NCBI GenBank assembly: GCA_903834835.1
Contig: CAILKO010000046.1
Coordinates: 24,524-88,523, forward strand
DNA from: an uncultured Pseudomonadota bacterium
GTDB taxonomy: Bacteria > Pseudomonadota > Gammaproteobacteria > Burkholderiales > SG8-39
Length of the DNA: 64,000 nt
Direction: 5' to 3'
The notes under the pieces were generated by a model. The model made no database searches and was not told the origin of the DNA. It saw only the letters and a list, made by a program, of their open reading frames with translations. Of this stretch, positions 1 through 8,968 are shown piece after piece. Within the stretch, counting starts at the first letter, position 1. Each line of letters opens with the position of its first letter. Position numbers and translations under genes: made by a program.

Positions 1-713
1 CCGGCTTCTGAAGTCAGATAGTAGGCGGCCGCTGCGATATCGGCGGGCTGGCCGGCGCGGCCGACCAGGATGTCGTTGGTGGCGGCCTTGCGGCGTTCGT
101 CCGGCCACTTCTTCGTCAGTTCGGTTTCGATGAAGCCCGGCGCGATCGCATTCACCGTGATGCCCTGCGGACCGAATTCGCGCGCCCAGGAAAAGGTGAG
201 CGCGTTCAGTCCGGATTTGGCCGCGACATAGGCGCCCGCGCCCGGCCGACGACCGCCCATGAAGGCACCGATCGAGCTGATGTTCACGATCTTCCCGCCC
301 GGGCGCTTGAGGTGCGGCGCTGCGGCCATCATCATCAGGAAGGCGCCCACGAGATGCACGTCGAGCGTGTTGCGGAAGATCTTTTCCGCCTCGTCGATCG
401 GCGTGGTGGCGAAGACATTCTGCATCGCGCCCGCATTGTTCACGAGCACGTCGATCTTGCCCCAGGCATCCACCGCGCCCTGCACCGCGCGGAAGCAATC
501 CTCGCGTTTCGAGACATCGGCCTGGAAGGCGAGGCACTCGGCGCCGCCCTTGCTGACTTCTGCCCGCGCCTCGTCGAGCGTGTCGCGCGTGCGACCGAGT
601 ATCGCGACGCGAAAGCCGCGCTCGCCGAAGTAATTGGCCATGCCGCGGCCGATGCCGGTGCTGCCACCGGTGATGATGATCACGCGTCCTGCGTCCTGGT
701 TCTTGTCGGTCAT
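1..713 (-). CDS. SDR family oxidoreductase, 3' end cut by window edge
   Basis: Reading the minus strand from the ATG at 713 gives an open frame of about 237 codons that runs off the left edge without a stop. Residues 15-22 (TGGSTGIG) form the Rossmann cofactor loop of classical short-chain dehydrogenases, an NNAG motif follows in mid-protein, and the catalytic YxxxK is YVAAK near residue 162. The C-terminal part of the family (APGFIETELT, then the GRAGQPADIA region) is present, so only some 15-30 residues should be missing. The family reduces or oxidises alcohol/carbonyl groups with NAD(P)H; the substrate cannot be read from sequence. It is divergent from the molybdenum hydroxylase gene at 904, with 190 bases between them. 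Confidence 0.9.
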   Translation of the reverse strand, partial: MTDKNQDAGRVIIITGGSTGIGRGMANYFGERGFRVAILGRTRDTLDEARAEVSKGGAECLAFQADVSKREDCFRAVQGAVDAWGKIDVLVNNAGAMQNVFATTPIDEAEKIFRNTLDVHLVGAFLMMMAAAPHLKRPGGKIVNISSIGAFMGGRRPGAGAYVAAKSGLNALTFSWAREFGPQGITVNAIAPGFIETELTKKWPDERRKAATNDILVGRAGQPADIAAAAYYLTSEA

Positions 714-903
714 GCGTTTCCCCCTCGCGTTGCGTTCGTGGATTGCATCAAAGAGTGGCGCAGATTAGCACCGCCCGACGCGGGCCGCTTCAGGGCTGCC
801 TTGCGTCGCCGACAGTGCAGATGGTAGAACCTGCCCATCTCTCCCGGACACGCCGCGCGCCGCGCCGGCACCGGATCGGGACCCTCACGGAAAGGCGGAT
901 CGC

Positions 904-3252
904 ATGAGCGCAAGCGCGGATCGGGCAGGAGGGGCCGGCAGCGACATGGCGGACGGCGTGGTGGCGCCGCGCTTCGTCGGCCAGCGCATCGCGCGCACCG
1001 AGGATCTGCGCCTGCTGACGGGCCGCGGCCGCTTCGTCGACGACATGAACCTGCCCGGCACGCTGCATGCGGCCTTCGTGCGCAGCCCCCTCGCGCGCGG
1101 ACGCATCCTCTCCATCGACATCGCCTCGGCGCGCGCGCTGCGCGGCGTGCACGCGGTCTATGTCTGTGCCGACCTGCAGCCGGTGCTGAAGGATGCGCGA
1201 CCGGCTTTCTGGCCGCCGAACATTCCCTGTCCGCCCTTCGTGCCGCTTGCGCGGGCCGATGTGCGCTTCGCGGGCGAAGCCGTGGCGCTCGTCGTCGCGG
1301 ACGACCGCTATATCGCCGAGGACGCGGCGGAGCTCGTGCAGGTCGAGTACGAAGCCGAGGATCCCGTGATCGACTATCTCGTCGCGGAGAGCGGGGCGGT
1401 TGTGCACCCGGAACTCGGCACGAACGTCGTGTTCGCAGGGGCTTCGGCAGCGGATCCGGAACTCGAGGCGGCCTTCGCAGGCGCAGCGCACGTGGTCGAG
1501 GAGACCGTTCATCAGCAGAACCAGCTCGCGCTGCCGATGGAGACCCGCGGCATCCTGGTCAGTTTCGAGGCGGAGGAGGTGCGCGTGTGGACCGCGACGC
1601 AGAGTCCCCAGACGGCCGCGATGGTGATCGCCGATGCGCTCGGCCTGCCGCACACGCAGGTGCGCGCCTATGCCTACGACGTGGGCGGCGGCTTCGGCAT
1701 GAAGGCGCATCCGGTGCGCGACGAGTTCGCGGTGGTGGCTGCGGCGAAGCTGCTCCGGCGGCCGGTCAAGTGGATCGAGGATCGCGGCGAGCATCTCATC
1801 GCCTCGAGCCACGCGCGCTGCGAATCCGCGCGCATGCGCATGGCCTTCGATGCCGAGTTCCGCATCCTCGCCGCGAGCATGGATTACCGCAGCAATTCCG
1901 GGGCCTATGGCTGGTGGCCGGGTTCGGGCGCCAAGATCACCGAAACCTTTCCCGGGCCCTATCGCATCCCGCGCTACGGGTATCGCCACTCGGCGGTCTA
2001 TACCAACACCTGCGGCCGCGGCGCCTATCGCGGGCCCTGGATGTTCGAGACCGTGGCGCGCGAGATCTTCCTCAACATCGCGGCGCGCCGTCTGGGTGTG
2101 GATCCGCTCGAGCTGCGCCGGCGCAACGTCATACTGCCGGCCGATCAACCCTACCGCGCGGCCACCGGCATCGTGTTCGACCGCGTCTCCCCCGATCAGA
2201 CGCTGGAGGAAGTGGCACGGGTGGTGGATATCGCGGCCTTCCGGCGTGAGCAGGCGGCGGCGCGCGCCCAGGGTCGTTATCTCGGTCTGGGGATCGCGGC
2301 CTACATGGAACCCACCGCGCCGCCGAATGCCTTTCTCGCGCATCACAACATCGAGCTGCGCATGGAGCCCTCGGGTCATGTCGTCGTGCGTTCGCCGACC
2401 CATGCGACGGGGCAGGGCACCGAGACCACGATTGCCCAGGTGATCGCCGACGAACTCGGCCTGCCATTCGAATCCGTGCGCGTGCTGCAGGGCGATTCCT
2501 CAGAGGGCGGATTCGGATTCGGCGGCGCGGGCAGCCGCCAGGCGGTGATGGCGGGTGGCGCGGCGGTGCTCTCGGCGCGCCGGTTGCGCGCCAAGATACT
2601 TGCGATTGCCGCGCATCTGCTGGAGGCGGCGGAAGCCGATCTTCGCATCCGCGACGGCCGCATCTCCGTTGCGGGCGTGCCCGATCTGTCGGTGACGATG
2701 CAGCAGGTGGCTCAGCTCGCCTATTTCGTGCCGGCGAAGCTGCCGCCCGGCATGGAGCCCGGGCTCTCTGCAGAAGCGCGCCACGTCACACCCGGCACCA
2801 CCTGGGCGAATGCGGCCCATGCCTGCGTGGTGGAAGTCGATGCCGCCACCGGCCTCGTGAAGATCCTGCGCTGGATCGTCAGCGAAGACTGCGGTGTGAT
2901 GATCAATCCGATGGTGGTCGACGGGCAGATCTCGGGCGGCATCGCCCAGGCGATCGGCGGCGTGCTGCTCGAAGAAGCGCCCTACGACGAGCACGGCAAC
3001 CCGCTTGCGGCCACGCTGAAGGACTACCTCCCGCCGCTCGCGCCGCAGATGCCGGTGATCGAGTTCTTGCACCTGTGCACGCCCTCCGCCGGACCGGGCG
3101 GATTCAAGGGCGTGGGGGAGGGCGGCGCCATCATCGGTCCGCCCACGCTGGCAAATGCGATCGTCGATGCGCTCGCACCCTTCGGCATCGAATGCACCCG
3201 TCTGCCGCTCTCGCCCGACCGGCTCGTCGGGCTGATCGAGGCCGGGCGCTGA
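904..3252 (+). CDS. Xanthine dehydrogenase family, molybdopterin-binding large subunit
   Basis: A 782-residue protein with the two-part architecture of CoxL/XdhB-type large subunits: an N-terminal aldehyde oxidase/xanthine dehydrogenase a/b hammerhead domain (about residues 20-135), then the molybdopterin-binding domains. Landmarks are the glycine-rich VGGGFGMK loop near residue 260, GRGAYRGPW near 370, and GVGEGG near 738, which carries the glutamate that acts as catalytic base in this family. The substrate-loop sequence is not the AYxCSFR of true CO dehydrogenases, so this is a general aromatic/heterocycle or aldehyde hydroxylase. GGAAAGG precedes the ATG at suitable distance. No FAD-binding or [2Fe-2S] subunit lies beside it, which is unusual because these enzymes work as heterotrimers. 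Confidence 0.92.
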   Translation: MSASADRAGGAGSDMADGVVAPRFVGQRIARTEDLRLLTGRGRFVDDMNLPGTLHAAFVRSPLARGRILSIDIASARALRGVHAVYVCADLQPVLKDARPAFWPPNIPCPPFVPLARADVRFAGEAVALVVADDRYIAEDAAELVQVEYEAEDPVIDYLVAESGAVVHPELGTNVVFAGASAADPELEAAFAGAAHVVEETVHQQNQLALPMETRGILVSFEAEEVRVWTATQSPQTAAMVIADALGLPHTQVRAYAYDVGGGFGMKAHPVRDEFAVVAAAKLLRRPVKWIEDRGEHLIASSHARCESARMRMAFDAEFRILAASMDYRSNSGAYGWWPGSGAKITETFPGPYRIPRYGYRHSAVYTNTCGRGAYRGPWMFETVAREIFLNIAARRLGVDPLELRRRNVILPADQPYRAATGIVFDRVSPDQTLEEVARVVDIAAFRREQAAARAQGRYLGLGIAAYMEPTAPPNAFLAHHNIELRMEPSGHVVVRSPTHATGQGTETTIAQVIADELGLPFESVRVLQGDSSEGGFGFGGAGSRQAVMAGGAAVLSARRLRAKILAIAAHLLEAAEADLRIRDGRISVAGVPDLSVTMQQVAQLAYFVPAKLPPGMEPGLSAEARHVTPGTTWANAAHACVVEVDAATGLVKILRWIVSEDCGVMINPMVVDGQISGGIAQAIGGVLLEEAPYDEHGNPLAATLKDYLPPLAPQMPVIEFLHLCTPSAGPGGFKGVGEGGAIIGPPTLANAIVDALAPFGIECTRLPLSPDRLVGLIEAGR

Positions 3253-3268
3253 GGCCTGACGCGATCGG

Positions 3269-4243
3269 CTACTCCGGTTTCACCCCTGCCAGCTTGATCG
3301 CCTTCGCGTAGCGCACCTGGTCGATGCGCATGCGCTCTTCCATCTGCGAGGGTGTCAGGTAGGTCACGTCCACGTAGAGGTTTTCCGTGATCTTCGCGAA
3401 TTCCGGCGTCGCGACGGCTTTCGCGACCGCATTCGCGAGCTTGTCGACGATGGCCTTGGGCGTGCCCGAGCGCACGATATAGCCCTCGTCGCCGGGGAAG
3501 CTGTCGGTCATGCCGACATCGGCGGTGGACGGTACGTCGGGCGCGCTTTTCGAACGATTGGTCGTGGCGGCGAGCAGGCGCCGGACCTTGCCGGTCTTCA
3601 GGTGCGGCGCGAGGGAGCCGTTGCTCGCGATGACGATGGGAATGTCGCCGCCGACCAGCGCCGCGATGCCGGCCGCTGCACCCTTGAAGGGAACGTGAAC
3701 GATATCCATGCCGAACTGTGCCTTGACGGTTTCCATGAAGAGCTGGTGCAGGCTGCCGATGCCCGAGGTGCCGTAGCTGAGCTGCCCGGGTTTCGATTTC
3801 GCGAGCGCGACGAGTTCCTGAAAGTTTTTCACGGGCAGGTCTTCGCGCACGGTGACGAAGATGATCGAGGTGGCCACCATGCCGAGGGCAATGAAGTCCT
3901 TCGCCGGATCGAACACGCCGGGTTTCACGGCGGGCTGGATCGCCCACTGCGCCGCGTCCGCGCACACGAGCAGGTGTCCGTCGGCCGGTGCGCGCAGCAG
4001 TTCGCTGATTGCCGGCACGCCGCCGCCGCCCGGCTTGTTCTCCACCGTGACGGGCTGGCCGAGCGTCTGCGACATGTGCGGGGCGAGCGCGCGGGTGATC
4101 GGATCCGGTATTCCGCCCGGCGCATACGGCACGATGATACGTATCGGGCGTGTCGGAAACTCCTGGGCCGCGGCGAGCGTGGCGATTGCGGCGAGTGCTG
4201 CGCCGAGGCCGGCGACTGTGATCCGGCGAGTCATGTCATTCAT
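3269..4243 (-). CDS. Bug-family (TctC-like) tripartite tricarboxylate transporter receptor
   Basis: A 324-residue protein beginning with a Sec signal peptide (cleavage expected near AAA-QEFP, about residue 26), followed by the Bug hallmark region PTRPIRIIVPYAPGG and, later, LSYGTSGIGS and HVPFKG. Bug proteins are periplasmic binding proteins, many for carboxylates or aromatic acids. The ATG at 4243 is chosen because AGGAGC precedes it. It is the last gene of a minus-strand set: amidohydrolase (6526-5432), Bug (5281-4307), then this one, 63 bases downstream. No TctA or TctB membrane gene is in the window, so it may use a distant permease or act as a sensor. Confidence 0.93.
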   Translation of the reverse strand: MNDMTRRITVAGLGAALAAIATLAAAQEFPTRPIRIIVPYAPGGIPDPITRALAPHMSQTLGQPVTVENKPGGGGVPAISELLRAPADGHLLVCADAAQWAIQPAVKPGVFDPAKDFIALGMVATSIIFVTVREDLPVKNFQELVALAKSKPGQLSYGTSGIGSLHQLFMETVKAQFGMDIVHVPFKGAAAGIAALVGGDIPIVIASNGSLAPHLKTGKVRRLLAATTNRSKSAPDVPSTADVGMTDSFPGDEGYIVRSGTPKAIVDKLANAVAKAVATPEFAKITENLYVDVTYLTPSQMEERMRIDQVRYAKAIKLAGVKPE

Positions 4244-4306
4244 GTACAGCTCCTTTGAGATGCGTGGTCCGGTTTGATTGGAGGTGTTGGAGGTGTTGGT
4301 CCGCGG

Positions 4307-5281
4307 TCAGTCCGCCGTGGCGCCCGAGAGCTTCACCGCTTTCGCATAACGCGCCACGTCGGCGCGGATCTGCTCTGCGAACCTGTCGGGCCCGCGCAGC
4401 AGGGGTTCGACGAGAAAACCTTCCACGCGTTTCAGGTATTCCGGGTCCTCGGCCGCCTTCGACATGGCCGCAGCGAGCTTGTCGATGACCGGGCGCGGGG
4501 TGCCGGCGCGCGCGACATAGCCCACGTCGCCGCCGAAGTCGTTGTCGATGCCGACATCGGCAAGCGCGGGCGTGTCCGGCGCGAAGCGCGAGCGCTGCGG
4601 CGTCGCGGCGAGCAGGCGCCGGATCTTGCCGGCCTTCACATGCGGGCCGGAGATTGCCGCGCTGGTGACGGTGATCGGGATGCTGCCGCCCAGCACGGCC
4701 TCCATCGCCGCGGCGCCGCCCTTGTAGGGCACATGGACCAGATTGATGCCGTAGTGGCCGTTCAGCGTCTCGGTGAACAGCTGGTGAATGCTGCCGATGC
4801 CGGGCGTGCCGTAGCTGAGCGAGCCGGGCTTCGATTTGGCGAGTGCGACGAGTTCCTGGATCGTGCGGATGCCGGAATCCTCGCGTACCGTCACGAAGAT
4901 CGTGGAGCGTACGACCGCCGCGACCGGTGCGAAGTCCTTCAGCGGGTCGTAACCGTAGCCGCCGGGTTTCAGCGCGGGCAGGATCGCCCATTGCGCCTGG
5001 TCGATGCAGATGAGCGTATGGCCGTCGGGCGCGGCGCGCAGGAATTCGTTCACCGCGTTGATGCCGCCCGCGCCGGGTTTGGTGTCGATCACCACCGGCT
5101 GCCCGAGGCTCGCCTGCATCGAGGGGGCGAGCATGCGCGTGACGCCGTCCGGCACGCCGCCCGGCGGCACGTAGACGATGATGCGCACGGGCTTCGTCGG
5201 AAACTCCTGTGCGACGGTACTCGCGACGGGCGCGACCAGCGCCGCGACGAGCGCGAGATGCAGGATATTGCGCGATGGCAT
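4307..5281 (-). CDS. Bug-family (TctC-like) receptor, second tandem copy
   Basis: A 324-residue periplasmic receptor, paralogous to the gene at 3269-4243. The start at 5281 (MPSRNILHL) is preferred over an upstream ATG at 5347 because GGGGGAG lies just before it and it puts a normal signal peptide at the N-terminus, cleaved near VAQ-EFP. Family signatures follow: PTKPVRIIVYVPPGG, a LSYGTPGIGS segment and HVPYKGG. The position after an amidohydrolase gene on the same strand suggests the bound solute is the substrate or precursor of that enzyme. That is inference from context only. Confidence 0.92.
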   Translation of the reverse strand: MPSRNILHLALVAALVAPVASTVAQEFPTKPVRIIVYVPPGGVPDGVTRMLAPSMQASLGQPVVIDTKPGAGGINAVNEFLRAAPDGHTLICIDQAQWAILPALKPGGYGYDPLKDFAPVAAVVRSTIFVTVREDSGIRTIQELVALAKSKPGSLSYGTPGIGSIHQLFTETLNGHYGINLVHVPYKGGAAAMEAVLGGSIPITVTSAAISGPHVKAGKIRRLLAATPQRSRFAPDTPALADVGIDNDFGGDVGYVARAGTPRPVIDKLAAAMSKAAEDPEYLKRVEGFLVEPLLRGPDRFAEQIRADVARYAKAVKLSGATAD

Positions 5282-5431
5282 GCTGGGTCTCCCCCGTTTG
5301 CCGGGAGGGGCGACGGGACCTGCCATGACACCCTCCCCGGTGATCATCGTTCAGGCATGGAACTTCGGGTCCTGCCGACGGCCCGCTGCGCCTCCATGCG
5401 CAGGCGGGCCGTCGTCACTGCATGTAATGCC

Positions 5432-6526
5432 TCAGCCGGCTGCGCGGATGGCCGCGAGATCCATGTTGTAGAGCTTCGCCACGTTGGTGGTCAGGATCTT
5501 GCGCCGCGCTTCGGGCGACAGATGGCCGAGGTCGCGCGCGATGACCTTGCGCGAATTCGGCCAGGTCGAATTGCCGTGCGGGAAATCGTTCGACCACATC
5601 GCGTTGTCTTCGCCCCAGTGGCCGAGCAGGTAGCCGCCCGCGGGATCGTTGAAGAACGAGGTGTAGAAATTCTGCAGGATGTATTCGCTCGGCTTGCGCG
5701 GGATCGGCAGGTCCTTGCCGGGCATCGCGAGAAAGCGCGCGTAGTAGCGGTCCCACTGCTCGACGAGGAAGGGCATCCAGCCGACCTCGTTCTCGACGAT
5801 CACGAACTTCAGTTTCGGAAAGCGCTCCAGCACGCCGGAGTAGATCAGATCGAAGATCGTGTTTGCCGCTTCGTTCAGCTTGGTCACCACGCTGTGGCGC
5901 AGCAGATCCATCATCGGCAGCGTGAACAGGTTCTTCGCATAGCCGAAGCCGGAGAGGATATGCAGGCTGATCGGCATCTGCAGGCGCTCGGCCGCAGCCC
6001 AGAGTTTCTCGTAATGCTTCGAGGTGAAGGGCAGATCCGGATGCGGCACCTGCCAGACGAGCGCGCCGCGCAGCCCGCCCTTGTGGCAGCGCTCGAGTTC
6101 GCGCACCGCCTGGTCGATGTCGTACACCGAGAGGCAGGCGACGCCGAGCAGCAGATGCGGCGCGACCTGGCAATACTCCATCAGCCAGTCGTTGTAGACG
6201 CGGAAGCACTCTTCCTGCAGGCGCGCGTCCTCCATGCCGAAGAGCGTCAGCGCGAGGCTCGGATAGAGCACTTCGGCGCGCACGCCGTCGACCGCCATTT
6301 CGGTCAGGCGTTTCTTCGGATCCCAGCCGCCTTCGTGCGCGGAGAAGGTCGCGTCGTTGCCGACCTTGCGCGGCGGGAACTTCGGTGCGCGATCCTTGAA
6401 GGCCGGTGCGACACGGTTGACCCAGAGATCCGGATCTTCGATCACGTGGGAATCGGCGGAGATCAGAAGTTCGCTGGCGATCGGATCGTTCTTCGCCTCG
6501 GGGCGCTGGTCGATGACGGAGCTCAT
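5432..6526 (-). CDS. Amidohydrolase family protein (Amidohydro_2 type)
   Basis: A 364-residue protein of the metal-dependent TIM-barrel amidohydrolase/ACMSD-like family. It begins with ISADSHVIEDPDLW near residue 24, the variant DxH strand-1 motif seen in this branch. It has a conserved IVENEVGWMPF strand in the second half and ends the barrel with MWSNDFPHGNSTWP, where the aspartate is the expected metal ligand. Members hydrolyse or decarboxylate cyclic and aromatic acids in catabolic pathways; the substrate here is unknown. It is the first gene of the three-gene minus-strand set with the two Bug receptors downstream, which supports a scavenging or catabolic role. Confidence 0.88.
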   Translation of the reverse strand: MSSVIDQRPEAKNDPIASELLISADSHVIEDPDLWVNRVAPAFKDRAPKFPPRKVGNDATFSAHEGGWDPKKRLTEMAVDGVRAEVLYPSLALTLFGMEDARLQEECFRVYNDWLMEYCQVAPHLLLGVACLSVYDIDQAVRELERCHKGGLRGALVWQVPHPDLPFTSKHYEKLWAAAERLQMPISLHILSGFGYAKNLFTLPMMDLLRHSVVTKLNEAANTIFDLIYSGVLERFPKLKFVIVENEVGWMPFLVEQWDRYYARFLAMPGKDLPIPRKPSEYILQNFYTSFFNDPAGGYLLGHWGEDNAMWSNDFPHGNSTWPNSRKVIARDLGHLSPEARRKILTTNVAKLYNMDLAAIRAAG

Positions 6527-6701
6527 GGGATGTGCCTCGGGTAAGCGGCTGCGGGTGCCGGGAGCGCGCAGTGTCGCACAGCGCCGGCGCGCGATACACC
6601 GGGCTTGCGAGGGGTTTCGCAGATCGATTCCCGCAGCACGCGTTTGCTGCGCTGCGGTGGTTGCAGCCGGGAGGGCGGCCGGGGACGCCGCCCGGTGGCG
6701 C

Positions 6702-7715
6702 TCAGGCCACTTCGAGTGGCGGCTCTTCCATCAGCGGGATCTGCTCGCGCAGTTCGAGGATGCGGTCCTGCCAGTAGCGCGGCGAACCGAACCAGGGGAA
6801 GGCGGCGGGGAAAGCCGGGTCCTCCCAGCGACGCGCGAGCCAGGCGGAGTAGTGGATCAGCCGCAGCGTGCGCAGCGCCTCCACCAGCTGCAGCTCGCGC
6901 CGGTCGAAGGGGCAGAACACTTCGTAGCCGGCGAGCAGGGCAGACAGGCCGACGGACATTGCCTCGCGCGAGCCCGAGAGCAGCATCCAGAGATCCTGCA
7001 CCGCAGGACCGTTGCGGCAATCGTCGAGATCGACGAAGTGCGGGCCCTCCGGCGTCCAGAGCAGGTTGCCGGCATGGCAGTCCCCATGCAGGCGGATGGA
7101 TGTCAGTCCCGGCACGCGCGCATAGCAGGCTTCCACCGCGGCGAGCGCCTGGACGGAGATCGCTTCCCAGGCCGGGCGGATATTTTCGGGGATCGCGCCA
7201 TGCGCGAGCAGCCAGGCGCGCGGTTCGCGGCCGTGGGATTCGATGTCGAGCGCGGGCCGCTCGCGGAACGGCGCCTCGCGCCCGAGCGCGTGGATGCGGC
7301 CGAGAAAGCGTCCGATCCATTCGAGCGTGGCGCGGTCCTCCAGCTCGGGCGCGCGCCCGCCGCGGCGCGGAAAGAGCGCGAAGCGAAAGCCCGCGTGCGT
7401 GTGCAGCGTGCTGCCCCTGAGCACAAGCGGGGCGACCACCGGAATCTCGCGTTCGGCGAGTTCCAGCGAATAGGCATGCTCTTCGGCGATCTGCGCGTCG
7501 GTCCAGCGCGCGGGGCGGTAGAACTTCGCCACCAGCGGCGCGCCGTCCTCGATACCGATCTGGTAGACGCGGTTCTCGTAGCTGTTCAGGCCGAGCAGCG
7601 TGCCGCTCGGCGCGAGACCGAGACTTGCGACCGCATCGAGCACCACATCCGGCGTCAGTGCGGCGTAGGGGGGGGGAGAAACCGCGTGAGGGTGATGCGA
7701 GTGGGAGTTCGGCAT
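6702..7715 (-). CDS. srkA: Stress response kinase A (SrkA/RdoA/YihE), Ser/Thr kinase
   Basis: A 337-residue cytoplasmic kinase of the APH/choline-kinase fold. The signature SYENRVYQIG, with an ATP-contacting lysine in LVAKFYRP, lies in the N-lobe. The catalytic loop is LHGDCHAGNLLW and the metal-binding motif is FVDLDDCRNGP. This combination and the overall length match SrkA, which protects cells from stress-induced death in enterobacteria. The protein starts with a histidine- and proline-rich leader. It stands alone on the minus strand, with 175 bases before the amidohydrolase gene downstream. Confidence 0.92.
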   Translation of the reverse strand: MPNSHSHHPHAVSPPPYAALTPDVVLDAVASLGLAPSGTLLGLNSYENRVYQIGIEDGAPLVAKFYRPARWTDAQIAEEHAYSLELAEREIPVVAPLVLRGSTLHTHAGFRFALFPRRGGRAPELEDRATLEWIGRFLGRIHALGREAPFRERPALDIESHGREPRAWLLAHGAIPENIRPAWEAISVQALAAVEACYARVPGLTSIRLHGDCHAGNLLWTPEGPHFVDLDDCRNGPAVQDLWMLLSGSREAMSVGLSALLAGYEVFCPFDRRELQLVEALRTLRLIHYSAWLARRWEDPAFPAAFPWFGSPRYWQDRILELREQIPLMEEPPLEVA

Positions 7716-7870
7716 GGGGGGCCGATTGTAGGCGCTACCACTGCCGGGAGCGGCCTCAATGTGGGCTCGCGCAGGGCTGCGTCCGGGAAAAGCGGGCTGC
7801 GTCGCGCTCCGGATTGACGAATCGTCGGCGCTGAACGTACCCTCGTGCTTCCTTGAGAGGGAGGAATGCC

Positions 7871-8968
7871 ATGAACGAATGCCGCGCCGCGGTCATTACC
7901 GCATTGAACCAGCCGCTGGAGATCCAGCGCGTGCCCGTGCCCGCACTGCAGAAGGGCGAGATGCTGGTGAAGATCGAGGCCGCCACGCTGTGCGGCACCG
8001 ACATCCACCGCTGGCACGGCCCGATGATGGGCACGGATACGCTGCCGATGATCGTCGGCCACGAGCCCTGCGGCACCATCGAGGAGATGGCGGGCGAGAA
8101 GCGCGACATCGTCGGCCGGCCGCTGAAGAAGGGCGACCGCGTGGTGTGGAGCTATGTCGCCTGCGGCAACTGCTACTGGTGCACGGCGGCGGTCCAGCCC
8201 TGCGTGTGCCCGGACCGCATGTCCTGGGGTCATAACCGCAGCGACCAGCCGCCCTACCTGCTCGGCAGCGCGGCCGAGTACATGTTCGTGCCGAAGGAAT
8301 GCCATATCGTGAAGGTGCCGGAGACGGTGAGTTCGGCTTCCGCCGCAGCCTCGGCCTGCGCCTATCGCACGATCATGCACGGCTTCGACAACCTGGGCGC
8401 GATCAAGAGCCATGAGACGGTGCTGATTCAGGGCAGCGGACCGCTCGGCACCTTTGCCGCGGCGGTGGCCAAGGATCACGGCGCGAAATCGGTGCTGATG
8501 ATCGGCGCACCGAAGAACAGGCTCGAGGTTGCGCTGCGCATGGGCGTGGATGAAGCGCTGAATCTCGAGGACGTGAAGGATGCGAAGGATCGCCGCGCCT
8601 GGGTGCTCGATCGCACCGGCGGGCGCGGCGCGGATGTCGTCATCCAGGCAGCGGCCATCAACGTCATCCCGGAGGGGCTGACCCTGCTGCGCAAGGGCGG
8701 TCGGTTCCTGAACATCGGCATCGGCGGCAGCGGCAAGGCGCCGATCGAGGCCGCGAGCATCCCGATGGAGTCCACGATCATCACGCCGCTTTCGGGCGAG
8801 CCGCGCCACTGGCTGCAGGCGATCGACTTCATGGCCTCGCGCCACGACCGCTATCCCTTCGACGACATGATCAGCAAGAGCTACAAGCTCGACGAGATCA
8901 ACGACGCGATGCAGGCGATGGCGAAGTTCGAGGTGGTGAAGGCGGTGATCTACCCGCACGCCGCCTAG
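7871..8968 (+). CDS. Zinc-binding alcohol dehydrogenase (MDR superfamily)
   Basis: A 365-residue medium-chain dehydrogenase. The N-terminal GroES-like domain has the catalytic zinc ligands in TLCGTDIHRWHG and VGHEPCGT. A structural zinc cluster is suggested by the cysteine-rich stretch ACGNCYWCTAAVQPCVCP around residues 95-115. The Rossmann domain has LIQGSGPLGTFAAA near residue 185. The start at 7871 is chosen over an in-frame ATG at 7853 because GAGAGGGAGG precedes it. The enzyme should oxidise an alcohol or polyol with NAD(P); the substrate is not evident. Its stop codon is embedded in CTAG at 8965-8968, shared with the stop of the convergent MmgE/PrpD gene. Confidence 0.93.
   Translation: MNECRAAVITALNQPLEIQRVPVPALQKGEMLVKIEAATLCGTDIHRWHGPMMGTDTLPMIVGHEPCGTIEEMAGEKRDIVGRPLKKGDRVVWSYVACGNCYWCTAAVQPCVCPDRMSWGHNRSDQPPYLLGSAAEYMFVPKECHIVKVPETVSSASAAASACAYRTIMHGFDNLGAIKSHETVLIQGSGPLGTFAAAVAKDHGAKSVLMIGAPKNRLEVALRMGVDEALNLEDVKDAKDRRAWVLDRTGGRGADVVIQAAAINVIPEGLTLLRKGGRFLNIGIGGSGKAPIEAASIPMESTIITPLSGEPRHWLQAIDFMASRHDRYPFDDMISKSYKLDEINDAMQAMAKFEVVKAVIYPHAA

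Noticed and set aside
4274..6544. A 756-codon plus-strand frame across the Bug receptor and amidohydrolase genes.
   Set aside because: It spans two convincing genes on the other strand and a gap, and has the composition typical of antisense frames in high-GC DNA.
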